The notes: generated from the sequence alone by a model not told the origin. A DNA stretch of 64,000 bases from Solibacteraceae bacterium (GCA_026984795.1 JALSRK010000008.1:1-64000); one strand, 5' to 3'; shown: positions 27,946 to 37,592, numbered from the stretch's first letter. Program-made: numbers and translations.

Positions 27946-29343
27946 ATGCCCGACACGACGACTGAGACCAAAACCGGCCTGATCCGTGGACTGGGGCTGC
28001 TGGATGCGACGACCATCGTCATGGGGTCGATGATCGGTTCAGGCATCTTCATTGTTCCCGCCGACATCGCCCGGCAGACGGGATCGCCTGGGCTGGTCCT
28101 CGCCACCTGGGCCGTCACGGCGCTGCTGACGCTCGCCGCCGCTCTCACCTACGGAGAGCTCGCCGCCGCCATGCCCCGGGCGGGCGGGCAGTACGTCTAC
28201 CTTCGCGAGGCTTACAGCCCGCTGTTCGGGTTCCTGTATGGGTGGACGCTGTTCCTGGTGATCCAGACCGGGACGATCGCCGCGGTGGCGGTGGCCTTCG
28301 CGAAGTTCACGGGCATTTTCATACCGTGGTTTTCCGAATCGCGGTACTTGTTCCGGGCCGGACCCATTGGGGTGAGCACCCAGCAGCTTCTCGCTATCGG
28401 CGTGCTCGCCTTCCTGACGTGGGTGAACACCAGAGGGCTGCGGACCGGCGCGGTGGTGCAGAACATCTTCACCATCACCAAGGTCGGGGCGCTGCTGGGG
28501 CTGATCGCCCTGGGCTTCCTCTTCAGCAATCCGGAGGCGGTGGAGCGCAACTATGGGAACCTCTGGGACGGCGTCGAGTGGGGCTGGTTCGCGGTGAAGG
28601 CGGTGGCGGTGGCCATGGTCGGGTCGCTGTTTTCCTCCGACGCCTGGAACAACGTCACCTTCACCGGCGAGGAGGTGCGGAACCCGAGACGGAACCTGCC
28701 GCTGGCGCTGGGGCTGGGCGTGACGGTGGTCTCGGCGCTCTACCTGGCCTGCAACGTCTCGTACCTGAACCTGCTCCCGCTCGAAGCGATGCAGACGGCG
28801 GCCGAGGACAGGGTGGGTACGGCGGCGGTTTCGATGGTGCTGGGGCCGGCGGCGGTCCAGTTGATGGCGGTGGCCATCATGGTTTCCACCTTCGGCTGCA
28901 TGAACGGCATGATCCTGGCCGGGGCCCGCGTCTACTACGCCATGGCACGGGACGGGCTGTTCTTCCGGCGCGTCGCCGAAGTCCATCCGAAGCGGCACAC
29001 GCCGGTGACCTCGCTCGTGATCCAGTGCTTCTGGGCTTGCGTGCTCACCCTCAGCGGCACCTATAGCGATCTCCTGGATTATGTTATATTTGCTGTTCTA
29101 CTCTTCTACATTCTGACGATCGCAGGAGTGTTCGTGCTCCGGCGCCGGCGCCCGGACATGCCTCGTCCGTACCGGGCGATCGGATACCCGCTGGTACCGG
29201 CCGCCTATCTCGGCGCCGCGGGCTTGATCGAGGTCGTGCTGCTGCTCTACAAACCGGACTACACCTGGCCGGGGCTGATCATCGTCCTGCTGGGAATACC
29301 TGTTTATTACGTATGGCGGCGCCGGACCGCGGGCGGCAGATAA
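27946..29343 (+). CDS. APC-superfamily amino acid permease
   Basis: A 465-aa inner-membrane transporter with about 12 hydrophobic segments. The first helix carries the APC signature (DATTIVMGSMIGSGIFIVPADIA, in two stretches), where the GSGIF unwound segment binds the substrate's amino and carboxyl groups. PRAGGQYVYLREAYSP marks the loop after helix 2-3. The overall pattern resembles the LAT/PotE-like subgroup, but the substrate is not predictable. It lies 12 bp after thiE and 28 bp before the sodium symporter gene, and all three could be one transcript. Confidence 0.87.
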   Translation: MPDTTTETKTGLIRGLGLLDATTIVMGSMIGSGIFIVPADIARQTGSPGLVLATWAVTALLTLAAALTYGELAAAMPRAGGQYVYLREAYSPLFGFLYGWTLFLVIQTGTIAAVAVAFAKFTGIFIPWFSESRYLFRAGPIGVSTQQLLAIGVLAFLTWVNTRGLRTGAVVQNIFTITKVGALLGLIALGFLFSNPEAVERNYGNLWDGVEWGWFAVKAVAVAMVGSLFSSDAWNNVTFTGEEVRNPRRNLPLALGLGVTVVSALYLACNVSYLNLLPLEAMQTAAEDRVGTAAVSMVLGPAAVQLMAVAIMVSTFGCMNGMILAGARVYYAMARDGLFFRRVAEVHPKRHTPVTSLVIQCFWACVLTLSGTYSDLLDYVIFAVLLFYILTIAGVFVLRRRRPDMPRPYRAIGYPLVPAAYLGAAGLIEVVLLLYKPDYTWPGLIIVLLGIPVYYVWRRRTAGGR

Positions 29344-29371
29344 CCTCCGGCGGGTATCTTGGGAGAGCGAG

Positions 29372-30736
29372 TTGGCTCAGCGTGCACATTGGAAGTCGAA
29401 GGCGGGTTTCATCCTGGCCGCGGCAGGCAGCGCGGTCGGGTTGGGAAACATCTGGAAGTTTCCTTATGAGACCGGCGAGAACGGCGGCGGAATCTTCGTC
29501 ATCGTCTACCTGCTGTGCGTCCTGCTCGTCGGCCTGCCGGTGATGACGGCCGAGATCCTGCTGGGCCGCGCCGCGCAGTGCTCCCCGGTCGGCGCGATGA
29601 GGAAACTTGCCGGGCGCCGCAGCGGCTGGGTGATCTTCGGCTGGCTGGGAGTGGCCTCGTCGTTTCTGATCCTTTCCTACTACAGTGTGGTGGCCGGCTG
29701 GTCCCTGCACTATACCTGGCTGGCCGCGAAAGGCGGCATCAACGGGCTCGGGACCGAGGCGACCAAGGCCATTTACATGGAACTGTTCGGTAACCCGTGG
29801 CTGAACGTGGGCTGGCACTTCGTTTTCATGGCGATGACCATGGCCGTGGTGGCGGCGGGCGTCTCCAGAGGAGTGGAGCGCTGGTCGATTATCCTGATGC
29901 CGGCATTGTTCATCATGCTCGGCGGCTTGCTGATCCGAGCGATGACGCTCGACGGGTTCGGGCCGGCGATGGACTTCGTGTTCGGCTTCCATGCCGAGGA
30001 CTTCGGCCGGCGCGGAGTCCTGGAAGCCCTCGGGCAGGCCTTTTTCAGCTTGAGCCTCGGCATGGGGGCCATCCTGACTTACGGAAGCTACTTGAAGAAA
30101 GAAGACGACATCATGTCGGCGGCTGTCACGATCTCGGCCCTGGATACGGTGATCGCCATCGCCGCCGCCATGGTGCTGTTCCCGATCATCTTTTCCCACG
30201 GCATGGAGCCGGCCGCTGGACCGGGCCTGGTCTTCATCACGATCCCGGTGGCGATCAGCCAATTGCCGGCGGGCAGTTTCCTGATGATGATCTTTTTCGC
30301 CTTGCTGGTGGTGGCTGCCCTCACCAGCGCCATATCCATGCTCGAAGTGGCCACATCGTACTTCGTCGATGAGAGGAGCTGGCCGCGGACCAAGGCCACG
30401 CTGGTGGCGGGCGGCGCAATCACCTTGGTGGGCATCCCTTCGGCATTGAGCGGCAGCGTCTGGTTCTTCGGCTCGAGCATGGTGTCGGTGATCGGGATGA
30501 ACTGGTTCGACGCCCTGGGCTATCTGACCAACAACTTCATGTTGCCGCTCGGCGGGCTCGGAATTGCCTTGTTCACCGCCTGGCGGCTGAACGACGCCAT
30601 CCGGCACGACCATTTCCTCTCCGGGACTAAGTTAGGGGTCTTCTACCGGGCCTGGCTGTTCCTGCTCAAGTTCGTGGTACCCGTCGCCATCGTGTTCGTC
30701 TTTCTCGACTCCATCGGCATGCTGCGGGCAAACTGA
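29372..30736 (+). CDS. Sodium-dependent transporter of the neurotransmitter:sodium symporter (NSS) family
   Basis: A 454-aa inner-membrane symporter related to LeuT. The N-terminus has the family signature: KAGFILAAAGSAVGLGNIWKFPY (two stretches) with the sodium-binding AVGLGN core, followed by NGGGIFVIVYLL. About 11-12 membrane helices are visible. It likely imports amino acids or amines with sodium. The start is TTG at 29372, supported by a GGGAGAG ribosome site and by exact alignment of the family N-terminus. A small exported protein follows after 48 bp. Confidence 0.92.
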   Translation: MAQRAHWKSKAGFILAAAGSAVGLGNIWKFPYETGENGGGIFVIVYLLCVLLVGLPVMTAEILLGRAAQCSPVGAMRKLAGRRSGWVIFGWLGVASSFLILSYYSVVAGWSLHYTWLAAKGGINGLGTEATKAIYMELFGNPWLNVGWHFVFMAMTMAVVAAGVSRGVERWSIILMPALFIMLGGLLIRAMTLDGFGPAMDFVFGFHAEDFGRRGVLEALGQAFFSLSLGMGAILTYGSYLKKEDDIMSAAVTISALDTVIAIAAAMVLFPIIFSHGMEPAAGPGLVFITIPVAISQLPAGSFLMMIFFALLVVAALTSAISMLEVATSYFVDERSWPRTKATLVAGGAITLVGIPSALSGSVWFFGSSMVSVIGMNWFDALGYLTNNFMLPLGGLGIALFTAWRLNDAIRHDHFLSGTKLGVFYRAWLFLLKFVVPVAIVFVFLDSIGMLRAN

Positions 30737-30784
30737 AACGTTGACCGGGCAAACAGAATCGGAAAGACTGGGAAGGGAGCCACC

Positions 30785-31273
30785 ATGAGGGTGTTGAGGT
30801 TTGTCGCGGTCACGTTGTTCGTCGCCGGCGCTCTGCTCGGCGGCGGTGACAGGGCTGCTGACCGGGCCCGGGACTTCTCCGGCAAATGGAAGGCGGACCT
30901 CGCGCAGAGCGATTTCGGCTCCATGACGCCGCCGAAGTCCCTGATTCGAACCGTGGATCAGGGCAGTCTTTACGTAACGATCGTCGCGGCGCTGGAGACC
31001 GCTCACGGGCGCCGGACCAGCGAGCTGCGCTTCACGCTGGACGGCGAGGAGTCAGTGAATCAGGTGGGAGCCACGAAGATCACCGGCCTGGCGCGAATGC
31101 TGGGCAGCCACCTGCTTTTGACGACGACGAGAACGATCGAGGGGGAGAAGGTGGCGCTCGATGAACTGTGGAGCTTGTCGCCGGACGGGAAGACGCTGAC
31201 CGTCGAAGGTCTGGTGCGGACGTCCGTCGGCGAAGAGCCGATCCTCGTCGTTTTCCATCGGCTCGAGCCTTGA
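30785..31273 (+). CDS. Small exported protein of unknown function
   Basis: A 162-aa protein with a signal peptide (about 1-20). The mature part starts with DFSGKWKADLAQSDFG, a form common to small Acidobacterial exported beta-barrel proteins of the lipocalin-like sort (GxWxxD..KS). The rest alternates beta strands with Thr/Gly turns and ends in a VVFHRLEP strand. No catalytic residues stand out. A GGGAGCC-type ribosome site precedes the ATG. It may share the transporter transcript. Function is unknown. Confidence 0.68.
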   Translation: MRVLRFVAVTLFVAGALLGGGDRAADRARDFSGKWKADLAQSDFGSMTPPKSLIRTVDQGSLYVTIVAALETAHGRRTSELRFTLDGEESVNQVGATKITGLARMLGSHLLLTTTRTIEGEKVALDELWSLSPDGKTLTVEGLVRTSVGEEPILVVFHRLEP

Positions 31274-31279
31274 TCGCAT

Positions 31280-31302
31280 GGGGCGCTTCAGCGGCGCGCC
31301 CC
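31280..31302. terminator. Perfect 7-bp GC stem between convergent genes
   Basis: GGGGCGC (31280-31286) and GCGCCCC (31296-31302) form a stem with a 9-nt loop, exactly between two convergent genes. Neither strand has a clear T-run after the stem, so it is only a possible bidirectional transcription barrier. Confidence 0.35.
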
Positions 31303-31305
31303 GGC

Positions 31306-33192
31306 TCATCGGCCTGGCTTTCCCCCGCCGGCGCCCAGCCCATCGAGTAGCCGGCGGGCGGTCTCCTCGTGGGCGGTGACGTCCCGGATGTCTCCCGAGT
31401 AGTCCAGGAACAGGCGCAGGTTCCGAACCGCCGCCTCGCGCGAGTCCGCCCGGGCCGCCAGCAGACCTCGCAGGTAGAAAATCCGGGGAAAGATCAGGCT
31501 GTGGAAAGCCGATTCGGTCCGGGGCTGCCAGATCGGATTCGGCTCGAGCAGGCGTTGCGCGTCCCCGGCCCGGCCCGCTTCGATTTCCGCCCAGGCCAGA
31601 AGCACGGCCACCAGGTCGCGCTCGAGCGGGGGCGAGGTCTCATAGATCCGGCGCAGAGGCGCCGCTGCCGCCGCCGGTTTCCCGTAGAGCAGGCAGCCGT
31701 ACGCGCGGGCCAGCAGGCGGAGACGTTCCACGGGGGTCTCCGGCGGCCCCCTCCGGCCCGAATCCGCCGCCAGGCTCCAGGCGAGCAACGCATCCGGTCC
31801 CACCAGCCGGCCCCCGGCGAGCCGGGCTGCCTCTCTCAGATGGTTGCGTGCTTGGGCCGCGTCACCGGCGAGTAGCCGCCAGACCGCCAACTGGACGTGG
31901 GCTTCCGCCAGGAATCGCCGGGGAAAGGCCGGTTGCTCGACGGCCCGCTGCAAGGCCCGGACAGCTTCCGCGCGCCGGCCGGTCCAGTAGCGCCACCGGG
32001 CCTCGTCGAGGCCGATCCGGGGGTCACCCAGGTCGCGGGCGGTTCTGGCGTAGCGCTGGAACAGTTCGTCGGCGCCTTTGCGGTCTCCGCCGAACAGCCG
32101 GCACCAGGCGGCCTTCAGCAGGGGGGCGCCGCCGAGAAATCCCGGATCCTGCTCGTAGGCTGCGAGGAAGTGCTTCTCGGCCTCCTCCAACCGCCCGAAC
32201 CGGAAACAGATCTCTCCGTACGAATCCAGAGAATTGGGGGTATCCGCGTCAGCGGCGCGATAGCGTTCGAGGCTGTCGAAGGCCGCCTCGGGGTCGCCTG
32301 CATAGGCCGCCGCGTACGCGCGGGAGTTCCACCAGCCGGGATTGTCTGGATCGGTTTCGGCTGCTCGGCCATACCACTCGGCGGCTTTGGCGTAGTCGTA
32401 GAGGGATAGGAATTCCTGCGCGGTCCTGGCGGCCGTTTCCGCATCGGCCGGCAGCAATCTCGACAGCTTCTCGAGGGCGTCCGCCACCTCTTTCCGCCCC
32501 CTCGAGAGGCGGGCCTGCAGGAGTTGGAGCCGGGCCGAGGAGATCTCGTCCAGGCCGGCGCCGGGGTCTTCCGCCACGACGCGCCTGGCGGCCGGCGTAT
32601 CTCCCGTGCTCAGCAGCAAGTCCGCCAGCAGGAAGCGGGCATCGTGGAATGCGGGATCCTGCCGGAGCGCCGACTCCAGGTCCGACTGTCGGAGCTGCGG
32701 ATCGTCCAGGGTCATGGCCTGGGCGTAGTAGCGCAAGGCTTCCAAGTTCGTCGTGGGGAAGAGGCGCCGCTGCGTCGACAGCTCTTCTCCTGCCTGACGG
32801 GCGACCTCGATCAAGGCCTCGACCGGCGCCCGCCGTTCCAGGCGCCTGACGATCCTCGAACTCCGAAGATCTTCGACGTCGAAACGGAAGGCCAGTCCGT
32901 CGAGACACTCGGAGAAGTGTCCGTCCACGACGAGGGCGGCCCGGCGGTTCACCGCTTCGCCATAAGTGGGTGCGTAGAAGACGAACTGCTCCTGGCGGCC
33001 CTCTGCTTCGGAAGCAATCACCGCCGCCAGCGCGGGCCCAACCCACGCCAGGCCGGGATCGCCGGTGAGATTCTCGAGCGGGAGCACCGCGATCCGTTGG
33101 ACGATGGGCCTCGGTGCGGGCGTACAGCTACACAGGAAGCCCGCCGAGGCGATCAGGGCAATGATTCTCAGTGCGGTCCGGTCAGAGCACAC
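31306..33192 (-). CDS. TPR-repeat lipoprotein with TolB-like N-terminal domain
   Basis: A 628-aa predicted lipoprotein: the signal sequence ends in a lipobox (GFLCSC), so the mature N-terminus is lipidated. A first domain (about 30-150) begins RIAVLPLENLTGDPGLAW, the pattern of the TolB/FlgO-like domains that often precede TPRs. The rest (about 150-600) is a long run of TPR or TPR-like helices. The start codon is GTG at 33190-33192, overlapping the end of the upstream TPR gene by 11 bp, with no ribosome site, which suggests translational coupling. It probably acts as a periplasmic scaffold; partners are unknown. Confidence 0.78.
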   Translation of the reverse strand: MCSDRTALRIIALIASAGFLCSCTPAPRPIVQRIAVLPLENLTGDPGLAWVGPALAAVIASEAEGRQEQFVFYAPTYGEAVNRRAALVVDGHFSECLDGLAFRFDVEDLRSSRIVRRLERRAPVEALIEVARQAGEELSTQRRLFPTTNLEALRYYAQAMTLDDPQLRQSDLESALRQDPAFHDARFLLADLLLSTGDTPAARRVVAEDPGAGLDEISSARLQLLQARLSRGRKEVADALEKLSRLLPADAETAARTAQEFLSLYDYAKAAEWYGRAAETDPDNPGWWNSRAYAAAYAGDPEAAFDSLERYRAADADTPNSLDSYGEICFRFGRLEEAEKHFLAAYEQDPGFLGGAPLLKAAWCRLFGGDRKGADELFQRYARTARDLGDPRIGLDEARWRYWTGRRAEAVRALQRAVEQPAFPRRFLAEAHVQLAVWRLLAGDAAQARNHLREAARLAGGRLVGPDALLAWSLAADSGRRGPPETPVERLRLLARAYGCLLYGKPAAAAAPLRRIYETSPPLERDLVAVLLAWAEIEAGRAGDAQRLLEPNPIWQPRTESAFHSLIFPRIFYLRGLLAARADSREAAVRNLRLFLDYSGDIRDVTAHEETARRLLDGLGAGGGKPGR

Positions 33193-34006
33193 GAGGTTTC
33201 ATCGCCAGCAGCCGCTCGAACTCCTCATTGCCTTGCAGCGCCTTGAAGTCGGGGTCTTTCCGGAACTTCTCGCGATTGCGGAAGCCCTCCTCCAGAGCCT
33301 TGCGCATGTACAGCAGCGCGCGGTCGAACATCCCGGCGCGGGCGTAAGTCTTAGCCAGATAGAAGTGGAACTTGGCCCGCTCTTTCACGCTGCGCTCCTG
33401 GAGCAGGGAACCTGCCGTATTGCGGTGCTCGAAGACGTCGGGGTCGAGTTCCAGCGCCTTCTGGTAGGCGGCGAAGGCGTCCTTGTACTTCTTCCTGGCG
33501 AAGTAGGCGGTGCCGAGGTTGCTGTAGATCGAGGCGGACTTCGGAGCATAGCGCAGGGCTTTCTTGTATTGGTTGATGGCCTTCTTGTGTTTGCGCTGGG
33601 CGTAGTAAATCGTGCCGATGTTGTTGATCGCCTCGGCGTACTTCGGGTCCAGGCGGAGGGCCATCTGATAGTTTTCCATGGCCGCTTTGAAGTCCAGCAA
33701 CTGATGGTAGGCGATGCCGATCTTGTTGTAGAGGACAGCTACGTCGTGGATGCCTTCGCGGTACGTCTCGATCGCTTCCCGGTACATCTTCCGCGCCATC
33801 AGGATGTCGCCGCGCTGCATGGGCGACAGGGGCGCCGGGGGACACTCCGGGCGGGAAGCGGCCGTCGGGGCGGCTGTGCTTTGGGTTTCATGGAGGCGGG
33901 CATCTTCGGCGGCTGCCGGCGCCGGCTGGCTGCCCGTCTGCCCGGCCAATGCCGGGACGGCGGCCAGCACAGCCAGGGGAATCAAGATCCAGTGGCGGAA
34001 CGCCAT
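33182..34006 (-). CDS. Exported TPR protein
   Basis: A 274-aa protein with a signal peptide (about 1-22, ending PALAG). It has a short Ala/Pro-rich segment and then at least five TPR motifs (about 65-245), with typical alternation such as YREAIETYREG and NNIGTIYYAQRKHKKAINQYKKAL (adjoining stretches). An AGGAGG ribosome site precedes the ATG. It is cotranscribed with the TPR lipoprotein downstream (11-bp overlap), so the two may form one periplasmic complex. The PBP gene lies upstream on the same strand, 22 bp away, and could share the transcript. Confidence 0.78.
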   Translation of the reverse strand: MAFRHWILIPLAVLAAVPALAGQTGSQPAPAAAEDARLHETQSTAAPTAASRPECPPAPLSPMQRGDILMARKMYREAIETYREGIHDVAVLYNKIGIAYHQLLDFKAAMENYQMALRLDPKYAEAINNIGTIYYAQRKHKKAINQYKKALRYAPKSASIYSNLGTAYFARKKYKDAFAAYQKALELDPDVFEHRNTAGSLLQERSVKERAKFHFYLAKTYARAGMFDRALLYMRKALEEGFRNREKFRKDPDFKALQGNEEFERLLAMKPRVL

Positions 34007-34028
34007 GGTGCCTCCTAACGTGAAGTCT

Positions 34029-36578
34029 CTACCTAAATATATCCAACAGGCGCCCGAAGAACCCTTTCTTTTTCGGTTTTCCGGGCTTTTTGGGTTTCAA
34101 GACGATCTGCCGCGGCGCGGACTGGGAAGTCCGGGCCACGCGTTTCTGTGGCCGGGCGGCGGCTTGCGCCGCCGGCGCTTTCTCTGGAGTTACGTCCCAG
34201 CCCGCCACTTGGCTCGTCGCACCGCTGCAGAGCGAGACCGGCTGCGTGCCGGCGATAAAGACCTCCCGTACCGGCTCGGACCCGCAGCCGGCGGCGGCGA
34301 GCTTGCCGCTGGCCGGGTCGATGTCCACCGTGACCACCCCTTCCGGCGGTTCGAAAGGCCGGGCGTTGCGGTAAGGCGGATAGGTGTGGGCGCGCTTCAT
34401 GAACTCGGTCCAGATCGGCAGAGCCGTCTGCGCCCCTTCCAGCTTGATGTCGCGGTAGTCGTCGTAGCCGACCCAGACCACGCACAGCAGCTCGGTCGTG
34501 TAACCGGCGAACCAGCCGTCGTGCGAAGTTCCGGTCTTGCCCGCAGCGGGCTGCCGGAATCCGAGCAGCCGGGCGCGCACCGCCGTGCCGGACCGCAAGG
34601 TCTCTTCGAGGATGTTCGTCATCAGGTAGGCCACGCGGGGGTCGAGGGCCGGCCGCGGCGCCGGATGGTATTCGAACAGCACTGACCCGCTCTCGTCGCG
34701 AATCCTTTGGATGAAGTACGGGCGCACCACTTCGCCCCGGTTGGCGAACATGGTGTACGCCCCGGCGATCTCCAGCGGCGTGACCTCGTAGGAGCCGAGC
34801 GCCACCGCCGGCGTCGGCTGAATGTTCATGTTCAAGCCGGCGCGCTGCGCCATCTCGACGACCTTGTCGTAACCAACCATCTCGGCCACCTTCACGGTCG
34901 GCACGTTGAGCGACTTGGAAAGCGCCCGCCGGAGGGTGACCTCTCCGTAGTATTTGTTCTTGTACCCGTGGGGCTCGTACGGTTTGTCGTCGTACCAGAA
35001 CGTGGTGGGTTCGTCGACGATCCGCGTCTGCGGAGTGAACACGACCGGACCGCCCTCCACCGCCGTATTGAGCGCCGCGGCGTAGACGAACGGTTTGAAG
35101 ACCGACCCCGGCGGCCGTTTGGCCAGCACCCGATTGAGCTGGCTCTGCGCGTAGCTGCGCCCGCCAACGACGGCCTTGACGGCCCCGGTATGGGGATCCA
35201 GCGCCACCAGAGCGGCTTGTATGGGCGGCCATCCCTTCTCGGGCGTGCGGCCCAGCCGCCGGCAGCGATCGTCGATCTCTTTTAGTCCCAGCCGCATCGC
35301 CTCCACCGCGTCCTTCTGGAGCCTCGGGTCGAGGGTGGTATCGACGCGGAAGCTGTGCGACTGGAAGTCGTACTCGGAGAACTGCCGCCGGAGCCAGTCG
35401 TTCACCATGTCCACGAAATAGGGCGCTTCGCCTGTGTCGGTGGCTCCACGGACGACGTTCAGCGGAGACTCGGCCGCCACGGCGTACTCCCGCTCCGTGA
35501 TCATGTCGTTCTCGAGCATTTGCTTCAGCACCCAGTTGCGGCGCGCCCGGGCGCGCCCCGGGTTGCGGAACGGATTGTAGAGTCCGGGACCCCGCGGCAG
35601 CCCGGCCAGCAGCGCCGCTTCGGGCAGCGTCAGGTCGTGGACGTGCTTGTTGAAGTAGGCCTGGGCGGCCTGCCCGAAACCGTGGATGGCGAAGCTGCCC
35701 ACGTGGCCCAGATAGATCTGGTTCGCATAATACTCGAAGATCTGTTTCTTCGTGAGTCTTCGCTCGAGCTGCAGCGTGATCAACACCTCCGCCAGCTTGC
35801 GGCTCCAAGTGCGCTGGCTGCGGTCGAGCCAAATGTCGCCCGCCACCTGCATGGTGAGCGTCGAGGCGCCCTCGCGGATGCGCCCGGCTTTGATGTTGAC
35901 GTAGGCCCCTTTGAGGATCCGGATCGGGTCGAAACCGGCGTGCTGGAAGAAGCGCTTGTCCTCGGCGGCGAGAATCGCGTTGACCAGATGCTTCGGCAGA
36001 TCCTCGAAGCGGACCAGCAGGCGCTTCTCGCGGCTGCGGTTGAACAGGCTGGTGATCAGCTCCGGCTCGAGGTGGTAGATCGTCCGTTCCGTGTTGTCCC
36101 GCAGCGAAATGATCTTCGAGACGCGGCCGCCGTCGAAGAAGATCACCGCGTCCTCGCCCGGGAAAGCGGAGTCCTTGCCGGGAAAGATCTCAATGGCGTC
36201 AGGGCGCAAGTGATACCAGCCGATGCGGTTCCGGCGGGACTCGCTGTAGCCGGCCCGCCGCAACTGGGCGACGACCTCGTCCATCGTCCGGCGGTCTCCG
36301 ACCATCACCTGCTCCGGCGCCGCGTAGAGCACCGCCGTATGGCCGATCGGGCCGGCGGCCAGCTTCTCGTCGGTTAGGCGGGCGAAATGAATGTAGTAGT
36401 ACGTCGCCGTGAGAGCGGCCGCCATGAAAGCGGCCACCATGAGGCCGAGGCAAACCTTGCCCCCGGGCGTCCGGAGGAAACGAACCAGTAACGACTTTTT
36501 TCGCTTGCTTCGCGACTTCTTCCGCACGCTCAATGCAGCTTCCCGATTTCTATCTTCGCACGCTTTGTCCTCTCCCAC
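34029..36578 (-). CDS. Class A penicillin-binding protein (PBP1b-like bifunctional transglycosylase/transpeptidase)
   Basis: An 849-aa inner-membrane peptidoglycan synthase. A very basic cytoplasmic N-terminus (RKKSRSKRKK) precedes one membrane helix (about 40-64). A small domain (about 80-165) occupies the place of UB2H in PBP1b. The glycosyltransferase domain contains AEDKRFFQHAGFD with the catalytic Glu. The transpeptidase domain has SVFK (Ser near 490), the SLN motif and KTGT (near 676). A Pro/Lys-rich tail follows. The start is GTG at 36576-36578; a shorter start inside the basic tail is possible. Confidence 0.92.
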   Translation of the reverse strand: MGEDKACEDRNREAALSVRKKSRSKRKKSLLVRFLRTPGGKVCLGLMVAAFMAAALTATYYYIHFARLTDEKLAAGPIGHTAVLYAAPEQVMVGDRRTMDEVVAQLRRAGYSESRRNRIGWYHLRPDAIEIFPGKDSAFPGEDAVIFFDGGRVSKIISLRDNTERTIYHLEPELITSLFNRSREKRLLVRFEDLPKHLVNAILAAEDKRFFQHAGFDPIRILKGAYVNIKAGRIREGASTLTMQVAGDIWLDRSQRTWSRKLAEVLITLQLERRLTKKQIFEYYANQIYLGHVGSFAIHGFGQAAQAYFNKHVHDLTLPEAALLAGLPRGPGLYNPFRNPGRARARRNWVLKQMLENDMITEREYAVAAESPLNVVRGATDTGEAPYFVDMVNDWLRRQFSEYDFQSHSFRVDTTLDPRLQKDAVEAMRLGLKEIDDRCRRLGRTPEKGWPPIQAALVALDPHTGAVKAVVGGRSYAQSQLNRVLAKRPPGSVFKPFVYAAALNTAVEGGPVVFTPQTRIVDEPTTFWYDDKPYEPHGYKNKYYGEVTLRRALSKSLNVPTVKVAEMVGYDKVVEMAQRAGLNMNIQPTPAVALGSYEVTPLEIAGAYTMFANRGEVVRPYFIQRIRDESGSVLFEYHPAPRPALDPRVAYLMTNILEETLRSGTAVRARLLGFRQPAAGKTGTSHDGWFAGYTTELLCVVWVGYDDYRDIKLEGAQTALPIWTEFMKRAHTYPPYRNARPFEPPEGVVTVDIDPASGKLAAAGCGSEPVREVFIAGTQPVSLCSGATSQVAGWDVTPEKAPAAQAAARPQKRVARTSQSAPRQIVLKPKKPGKPKKKGFFGRLLDIFR

Positions 36579-36882
36579 GGTGGAGTAGAGTCCCGGAGCC
36601 GTTGCTCCCGGCTAAGCCGTTCAGCAGACACACTTTCCGGTCCTGCGTTCAGAGACACCGCGGGCGTTCGGAAAGTGCCTGGGGCGGCGAGCCGCCCGGA
36701 TCCGGCCCCCGGGGTCTCCGGGCCGGCGCAGGCGCGAGGAAGCGCCGCCGTTTCGGCGGCTGGGGCGCGGGCGCGTGGTATAGTCGGCGGCCGAGGGGGA
36801 CCGTCTGGGATCTTCCGCGGACAAACCACCCCGGAAGGACTCAAACCAGCTTTGAGCCCTACCTCGTAATCGAGGGACGACC
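36579..36882. other. Divergent intergenic region with a putative plus-strand -10
   Basis: The 304 bp between the PBP and SLATT-like genes contain no supported gene. A TGG followed by TATAGT (36779-36784) makes a good extended -10 on the plus strand, giving a leader of about 92 nt for the SLATT-like gene. Palindromic GC-rich runs (for example around 36740-36770) could fold, but I see no known RNA. Confidence 0.45.
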
Positions 36883-37506
36883 ATGAAGAAGCAAACGACT
36901 CCTCCGGCGCCCGTGTCGCCCGTCAGCCTCGCCTGGAGCGGCCGCGCGCTCCGGGAATCCATGGTGCAGGCGGCGCTTTACCTCGAATCGGCCTTCGAAC
37001 GCCAGATCGATTGGTATCATCAGAGGAAACGGTCCAAGGCCCGGCTCTCGCGCGCCCTGAGGGCGCTGGCCCTGCTGGCGTTCATCGGCGGCGGTTTGAC
37101 GCCTTTGGCGGGAATGGCGTTGCCAGGGCTGTTCGGGCGGGCCGGCCTCGAACCGGGCGGGGCGGCTTCCTTGCTGATAGGCATCGCCGCCGCCTGTCTG
37201 GCCTTCGACCGCTTTTTCGGATGCTCCAGCACCTGGTTGCGCTACGTGACCGCGGCGCTGTCGCTCGAATCCCAGCTCGAGCGGTTCCGCTACGAGTGGC
37301 CGCGCCGGTCGCTGGCGGCGGGAGAGGAACTTGCCCCGCGCGACGCCGAGCGGCTGGTTCGCTTTTTCCAGGAAACCGCCGCGGCGATGCGCAAGACGGT
37401 CGAAGAGGAGACCAGCGCCTGGGTGGCGGAATTCCACGCCAACTTGCTGCGGCTGGAGCGCGACCTGACCTCGAGGCGGGTCCCGGGACGCCGGAAGGCG
37501 GCCTGA
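36883..37506 (+). CDS. Two-helix membrane protein, SLATT/DUF4231-like
   Basis: A 207-aa protein with two membrane helices (about 59-80 and 95-113) between amphipathic cytoplasmic segments. The pattern matches SLATT/DUF4231 proteins: YLESAFERQIDWYHQR before helix 1, then DRFFGCSSTWLRY right after helix 2, then LESQLERFRYEW, and a late ET..W..EF segment. SLATT proteins are proposed pore-forming effectors of nucleotide-signal immunity systems, yet no cyclase or sensor gene is adjacent. A stand-alone housekeeping or stress role is equally possible. The family call rests on my reading of the pattern only. Confidence 0.6.
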   Translation: MKKQTTPPAPVSPVSLAWSGRALRESMVQAALYLESAFERQIDWYHQRKRSKARLSRALRALALLAFIGGGLTPLAGMALPGLFGRAGLEPGGAASLLIGIAAACLAFDRFFGCSSTWLRYVTAALSLESQLERFRYEWPRRSLAAGEELAPRDAERLVRFFQETAAAMRKTVEEETSAWVAEFHANLLRLERDLTSRRVPGRRKAA

Positions 37507-37592
37507 AGAAGCTCGCGCGGGCGGCGTGCGGGCCCTTCTGAGGGTTGGCGGCGCCCCTGATCCCCGGCCTTTTCTGGTATTCCTGAAAGCAG

